From Candidatus Bathyarchaeota archaeon (GTDB lineage: Archaea > Thermoproteota > Bathyarchaeia > Bathyarchaeales > SOJC01), in assembly GCA_030608925.1 (NCBI GenBank), contig JAUWDF010000012.1:1-9763 (forward strand): a stretch of DNA of 9,763 nucleotides, written 5' to 3'. The stretch's first letter is position 1; each line of letters begins with the position of its first letter. Below the pieces are notes generated by a model that was given only the letters and a program-made list of their open reading frames with translations, ran no database searches and was not told where the DNA came from. This document shows, one piece after another, positions 6,343 to 9,763 of this stretch. The translations under genes and the position numbers were made by a program.

Positions 6343-6468
6343 ATGGGAAAGAAAAAGGATGAAAAGTATGAATGTGGGGAGTGCGGACTTGTCGTTGTCG
6401 TTGCTAATCCCTGTGGTTGCAACTCATGCGATTTAGTATGCTGTGGCGAACCAATGAAAGAAATATAG
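6343..6468 (+). CDS. Desulforedoxin-like miniprotein with extra cysteines (41 aa)
   Basis: A very short but convincing gene: a strong GGAGGTGAGG (6328-6337) precedes the ATG, and seven of 41 residues are cysteine. Cys11-x2-Cys14-Gly and the terminal VCCGEPM (Cys33, Cys34) match the FeS4 iron-binding domain of desulforedoxin and of the N-terminus of desulfoferrodoxin, so one iron held by four cysteines is expected. Between them lies an added CGCNSC (Cys24, Cys26, Cys29) not found in the neighbouring superoxide reductase, and the gap between the pairs is three residues longer. It is probably a small electron carrier, perhaps donating to superoxide reductase, and could bind a second metal. A 23-base segment encoding VCCGEPM is identical to one in the next gene. 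No signal peptide is seen. Confidence 0.88.
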   Translation: MGKKKDEKYECGECGLVVVVANPCGCNSCDLVCCGEPMKEI

Positions 6469-6552
6469 AAGAAAACCATGAACTAAAAGAAATGCGTCTG
6501 TGATTAGTACACTTAGATGAATTCAGAATTAGGTGTTTAAGGAGGTGAATTA

Positions 6553-6927
6553 GTGACTGAAATTAGACAGGTTTACAAATGTAATATATGTGGAAATATA
6601 GTGGAGGTTTTGCATGATGGAGTTGGAGAACTTGTATGCTGTGGCGAACCAATGAATCTACTAACTGAGAAATCTGAAGATGCAGGCTTGGAAAAACATG
6701 TTCCAGTATTAGAAAAAGTTGGAGACCAAGTAAAGGTAAAAGTTGGCAGCATTCCTCATCCTATGGAACCTAATCATTACATAGAATGGATAGAAATAGT
6801 AGCTGACGACAAAATCTGCAGAGCATTCCTGAAGCCAAACAGCAAACCGGAAGCCACTTTTGAAACCATAGCAGGAAAAATCAAAGCAAGAGAATACTGC
6901 AGTATCCACGGACTCTGGAAAAGCTAA
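6553..6927 (+). CDS. dfx: Desulfoferrodoxin (superoxide reductase, two-iron type)
   Basis: Reduces superoxide to hydrogen peroxide without making oxygen, a standard defence of anaerobes. It has 124 residues, the usual length. The N-terminal desulforedoxin domain binds iron centre I through Cys10, Cys13, Cys29 and Cys30. The C-terminal neelaredoxin domain has all centre II ligands: His49 (EKHVP), His69 (PHPM), His75 (NHYIEWIE), Cys116 and His119 (YCSIHG). Glu47 and Lys48, which help catalysis in characterised enzymes, are present. The start is GTG, six bases after a very strong AAGGAGGTGA, so the GTG is well supported. It lies 84 bases after the miniprotein gene and is probably in the same operon, although a separate promoter in that gap cannot be excluded. 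It is cytosolic. Confidence 0.98.
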   Translation: MTEIRQVYKCNICGNIVEVLHDGVGELVCCGEPMNLLTEKSEDAGLEKHVPVLEKVGDQVKVKVGSIPHPMEPNHYIEWIEIVADDKICRAFLKPNSKPEATFETIAGKIKAREYCSIHGLWKS

Positions 6928-6932
6928 TCAAC

Positions 6933-6940
6933 CATATATC
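6933..6940 (+). promoter_or_regulatory. TATA-like box of the methyltransferase gene
   Basis: CATATATC lies 45-52 bases before the ATG at 6985, giving a start near 6962 and a leader of about 20 bases. GAAGTGAT just upstream of the ATG could be its ribosome site. If real, the promoter outlived the loss of the reading frame. Confidence 0.4.
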
Positions 6941-6984
6941 GAGAGAACTGCTGCTTGCGTGTGCATTGAAAGAAGTGATCTATA

Positions 6985-7671
6985 ATGTCATCGTGCCATG
7001 AAGAGGGATGGGACAAGACATATCACCAACACCGCCCTGAAGACTTGCCCTGGGAACTAGGCAAACCCCGAGAAGGTCTAGTGAAACTTGTTAATTCCGG
7101 ACGAGTCAAACCAGGCTAAGCTTTAGATCTTTGTTGTGGAGCTGGATCATACACAGTCTACCTTGCTGAGAAAGGTTTCAACGTCACCACATTAGACATA
7201 TCTGGTAAAGCAGTGTTTTACGCTAAAAACAAAGCAGGCAAGGCAGAAGTTTCCATAAATTTCCTGATTGGAAACTTCACTAGTCTTCCTTTTAAGACTC
7301 ATGAATTTGATTTTGCCTTTGATCTTGGTTGCTTTTACCACGTACCTACAGAGGAAAGAACTGCGTATATCAAAGGGGTTTTCAGAGTTTTAAAACCGAA
7401 AGCAACCTGTTTCTTAGTATGTTTCAGTTACGGGAATGGCGTAGCTTGGAATCATTTTAGAAAAGCACAAATCAAGAAACTGTTCCAAGACTGGTTCAGG
7501 ATAGAGCAGATGGATCATGTGTCATCTGTCGAAGGTGACGGAATTGCACGATGTTTCTATCAAGTTTTAATGCAAAGATTATCAGACGATATAACTCGAA
7601 CGGGTAATGGTAAGATGACAAATACATCCATGTTTATGTTATGCACACGGCTATGCATAGGAGAGATTTAA
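6985..7671 (+). pseudogene. Class I SAM-dependent methyltransferase interrupted by in-frame TAA
   Basis: One frame from ATG 6985 to TAG/TAA-type stop 7669-7671 encodes 228 residues of a class I methyltransferase, broken only by TAA at codon 45 (7117-7119). Before the stop comes SSCHEEGWDKTYHQHRPEDLPW, a common methyltransferase opening. Directly after it comes motif I, ALDLCCGAGSYTVYLAEKGF, then TLDIS (motif II acidic residue), then FDFAFDLGCFYHV and FRVLKPKAT. Relatives usually have Lys or a similar residue at the stop, so a single base change would explain it. No start codon lies between the TAA and motif I; the first usable GTG (7213) would lose the SAM site. The last 30 or so residues look like untrimmed non-coding sequence. 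The substrate is unknown. A base-call error cannot be excluded. Confidence 0.8.
7641..7660. repeat. ATGCACACG plus palindrome CTATGCATAG
   Basis: ATGCACACG (7641-7649) is followed by the perfect palindrome CTATGCATAG (7651-7660). A similar arrangement, CACACACG then TATGCATA, occurs at 8902-8917 at the other end of the MFS gene. Both resemble the reverse complement of TGCGTGTGCAT found at 6956-6966. The nature is unknown; it may be a dispersed intergenic element. Confidence 0.35.
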
Positions 7672-7768
7672 ACATCTCCAAGAAGCAATATTCGGTTCTC
7701 GGAGAGGAATATCCTTCGCTGCAACTGGATTACCGAAACAGCTCTACCTACTGATTATATCAACCATA

Positions 7769-8920
7769 ATGATCTTTCTCGCCACCCAAACTATTCAACC
7801 TATCCTGCCTCTCTACATCACTGATAAGGGCGCTTCAACTTTTGAACTTGGAGTAATAATCAGCCTCCTTTCGTTTGTAGCCATAGCAGCTAAAATTCCC
7901 TTGGGCATTCTTGCAGAACGCGTAGGTCGGTGGCCTATTATCCCCGCAGCTGCTATCGGTCAAACAATAAGTCTACTCCTCTATTCATTAGCTCCAAATT
8001 CAACATGGTTCTATCCCATAAGAATCTTCCACGCATTAATTCTGGCGGCATATGCACCTACAGCTATCGCGATCACGCAGGATCTATCTCCTCGAGGCAA
8101 GAAAGGGGCGATGATGGGAGTATTCTTAACCTCCGTAGGCGTAACTTCAACCTTTGGCCCTTTTCTCTGCATGTTTCTAGTCAGCTATCTACCATACGAG
8201 CAGGTATTCCAAATAGCTTCAATAATTCCTCTTTTGTGTTTGATACCTTTTCTGATGATCATCCGCGACAAGAAGTCAAGCAACTACTTACGCGAACGCA
8301 GAGAAAAGGATTTGAGTCTTCGGCAATCGCTTAGAAGCATTGTTTCTTCAAGAACTATACAGGTCTTAAGTTACCTTCGCCTAACTTTCTCTTTCGCAAA
8401 CGCTTTCTTGATCACGTTTTTTGCAGTTCATGCTGAAGAAAATCTCCTTCTCAGCTCATCCATTATTGCAACGTTTTTCGGAATCAAAGGAGCCTTCAAT
8501 ATGATTTCACGTATACCTTCTGGGAAAATAGTCGATAGAACTGGGCACGATTACCCGATCATTATTGCTTACGTATTACTCGCAATAGCTTTCCTAATGT
8601 TTTCGGAAACAAGTAACATCTACCTTTTGGCTTTTGCGATGATAATTTATGGTGCTGCCCATGGAATGAGAGCTGTTGCTGAATGGTCCTTACTTGGTGA
8701 TTGTGCACCAGCTGAGGCACGAAACATCGCCACAGCCTACCTTTCTACGATATTCAATGCTGGAGCAGCTTTCGGAGGAATTATAGCTGGAGCATTATCT
8801 CTAATTATTGACTTTCCATCAATGTACAAACTTGCTTCTTTAATCGTCCTTTCGGGTGTCATCCTGGTCATACTTCAACGAAAATCTAGGAATAAGAGTC
8901 ACACACACGTATGCATATAG
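7769..8920 (+). CDS. Major facilitator superfamily transporter
   Basis: Predicted inner membrane transporter with 12 helices in two halves, of the drug-efflux or sugar-type MFS. Motif A between helices 2 and 3 reads GILAERVGRW (46-55), and its second-half echo is SGKIVDRTGHD (251-261). A charged central loop (about 165-195) separates the halves. The C-terminus ends in a basic tail (RKSRNKSHTHVCI). The ATG at 7769 falls in the middle of helix 1. In-frame sequence upstream (7709-7768) encodes ISFAATGLPKQLYLLIISTI, which supplies the missing half of that helix, but no ATG, GTG or TTG occurs in this frame back to the stop at 7658. The true start may use a rare codon, or a frameshift separates it from the ATG at 7653. 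The substrate cannot be inferred. Confidence 0.88.
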   Translation: MIFLATQTIQPILPLYITDKGASTFELGVIISLLSFVAIAAKIPLGILAERVGRWPIIPAAAIGQTISLLLYSLAPNSTWFYPIRIFHALILAAYAPTAIAITQDLSPRGKKGAMMGVFLTSVGVTSTFGPFLCMFLVSYLPYEQVFQIASIIPLLCLIPFLMIIRDKKSSNYLRERREKDLSLRQSLRSIVSSRTIQVLSYLRLTFSFANAFLITFFAVHAEENLLLSSSIIATFFGIKGAFNMISRIPSGKIVDRTGHDYPIIIAYVLLAIAFLMFSETSNIYLLAFAMIIYGAAHGMRAVAEWSLLGDCAPAEARNIATAYLSTIFNAGAAFGGIIAGALSLIIDFPSMYKLASLIVLSGVILVILQRKSRNKSHTHVCI

Positions 8921-8972
8921 ATTTTCTACTATTCAACAAGTGTGTGCAAGAGAACATCTGTCTATGCGTGTG
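8902..8972. repeat. Inverted CACACG/CGTGTG motifs between converging genes
   Basis: CACACACG-TATGCATATAG (8902-8920) at the end of the MFS gene faces CTATGCGTGTG (8962-8972) at the end of the oxidoreductase gene. The two can pair imperfectly around an interior of about 40 bases, which also holds TGTGTGC (8941-8947). There is no T-run, so a two-way terminator role is only possible. Confidence 0.35.
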
Positions 8973-9763
8973 GCACCAGTTTGATTTTGACCTTTATGGA
9001 GTTAAATGTGGGACCTCCCCCAATTTTCTGGGTGCTACTGGGCGCTAATGCGTTTATCGGGAGCCCATCTCTATCAGTCAATAGTCTTGGAGACCAGAGA
9101 ACACCCGAGGGCACCTTGTCAGTCACAACTCCTTGCACGATGATTTTACCTAAATTATTGAAAAGCATCAAGTCTTCCCCATTCACAATGTTCAATTTAC
9201 ACGCATCTCCTGTGTTTATCCAGACTATCTGTGGAATCGGACCATATACATCTCTGAACTGGCTATGTGTGTAATTTGGATGGGAACTGTTAAGGAGTAT
9301 AAACCAACCTTCTCCAACTTCGAGAGGGAGTTGAGATGGCAAAGGTATGACCCCTAAATCTTTCGCCTTAGAGGAGTAGAACTCGATCTTACCCGAGGGT
9401 GTCTGATATTCAACTATCGATCTCATTCTCAGTTTCAAGACGGCGCCTTCAAGCAAATCCTGCATTGTCCCATCAGCGAATGTTTCGTTGAGAGTTTTTC
9501 TAAGTGCATTCCATGGGTTCTCGAAGAGCCATTCTTCCTTGAGTCCATACTTCCTCGCAAGCTCTTGCATCACCCAGATTTCATGTTTACTCTCACCAAG
9601 GGGTTCTACAGCTTTTTCGGACAGTCTGCTGTAGCAGTGGTGTTCAGAGAAGTTGATGTCTGTTTTCTCCAGATAGGTTGCTGCTGGTAGAACCACGTCC
9701 GCATACTCCGCGGTTTCTGTCCAGTGGGTGTCCTGCACTACTACAAAAACATCTTCCCTCGAG
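8962..9763 (-). CDS. Molybdopterin oxidoreductase (DMSO reductase family), C-terminal part
   Basis: A partial gene whose 5' end lies beyond the right edge: the frame stays open through 9762 with SREDVFVVVQDTHW, and the first Met-like codon (9738) is internal. The visible part of about 266 residues begins with the family hallmark QDTHWTETAEYADVVLPAATYLEK, which lines the cofactor site. A linker follows, then TPSGKIEFYSSKAK, then the C-terminal molydopterin dinucleotide-binding beta-barrel (about the last 125 residues), with NSSHPNYTHSQFRDVYG, WINTGDACKLNIVNGEDLMLFNNLGKI and SGVLWSP. Relatives include formate dehydrogenase and other Mo/W oxidoreductase catalytic subunits. The Fe-S and active-site residues that would separate them are outside the window. 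The stop is TAG at 8962-8964. Confidence 0.95.
   Translation of the reverse strand, partial: SREDVFVVVQDTHWTETAEYADVVLPAATYLEKTDINFSEHHCYSRLSEKAVEPLGESKHEIWVMQELARKYGLKEEWLFENPWNALRKTLNETFADGTMQDLLEGAVLKLRMRSIVEYQTPSGKIEFYSSKAKDLGVIPLPSQLPLEVGEGWFILLNSSHPNYTHSQFRDVYGPIPQIVWINTGDACKLNIVNGEDLMLFNNLGKIIVQGVVTDKVPSGVLWSPRLLTDRDGLPINALAPSSTQKIGGGPTFNSIKVKIKLVPHA

Noticed and set aside
7117..7119. Programmed readthrough or non-standard amino acid at the methyltransferase stop
   Set aside because: The codon is TAA; pyrrolysine uses TAG and selenocysteine uses TGA, and no special downstream structure is evident.
7930..8334. Plus-strand 134-codon frame inside the MFS gene
   Set aside because: It is a different frame of the transporter with a Ser/Arg-rich product and no ribosome site.
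8942..9274. Plus-strand 110-codon frame antisense to the oxidoreductase
   Set aside because: It is a shadow of the conserved molybdopterin-binding domain on the minus strand.
1..9763. CRISPR array, insertion sequence, integrase or attachment site
   Set aside because: No regularly spaced direct repeats, transposase or integrase motifs were seen, and neither tRNA gene has a visible duplicated 3' end nearby.

Overview
The window is archaeal DNA. It carries a TFB-type (TFIIB-like) initiation factor gene with a BRE/TATA promoter, two tRNA genes with archaeal features, oligo-T type terminators, and strong GGAGGTG ribosome binding sites. Superoxide reductase and a molybdopterin oxidoreductase fit an anaerobe. 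My best guess for lineage is an uncultured Bathyarchaeia-like Thermoproteota archaeon. That guess rests on the look of the TFB and hypothetical proteins and is not proven.

Layout. Positions 1-304 hold a possible gene tail, a T-run and the leader of tRNA-Asp(GTC) (305-382). An M32 metallocarboxypeptidase follows on + (497-2041). It converges on the TFB gene (2140-3075, minus), whose promoter lies near 3200. tRNA-Gln(CTG) (3332-3407) comes next. A three-gene + cluster (3601-5149) encodes a coiled-coil ArsR-like winged-helix protein, a 216-residue unknown protein joined to it by an ATGA overlap, and a 92-residue unknown protein. A minus-strand gene (5209-5601) encodes a small protein with a CNLC motif, possibly thioredoxin-like. 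Its promoter region is shared with a divergent redox cluster (5870-6927): a DsrE-like protein, a 41-residue seven-cysteine desulforedoxin-like miniprotein, and desulfoferrodoxin (superoxide reductase). After that lie a class I methyltransferase interrupted by an in-frame TAA (6985-7671), an MFS transporter with a problematic N-terminus (7769-8920), and the C-terminal part of a molybdopterin oxidoreductase (8962 to the right edge, minus).

How the genes may work together. The redox cluster is the clearest functional unit: superoxide is reduced at the desulfoferrodoxin iron centre, with a small Fe/S-Cys protein as a possible electron partner and a DsrE-type protein for sulfur or thiol handling. 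The ArsR-like pair looks like a regulator with a dedicated partner protein of unknown function. The methyltransferase and MFS genes both look damaged or mis-started at their 5' ends, which suggests local decay or sequence errors. There is no CRISPR array, transposase or integrase.
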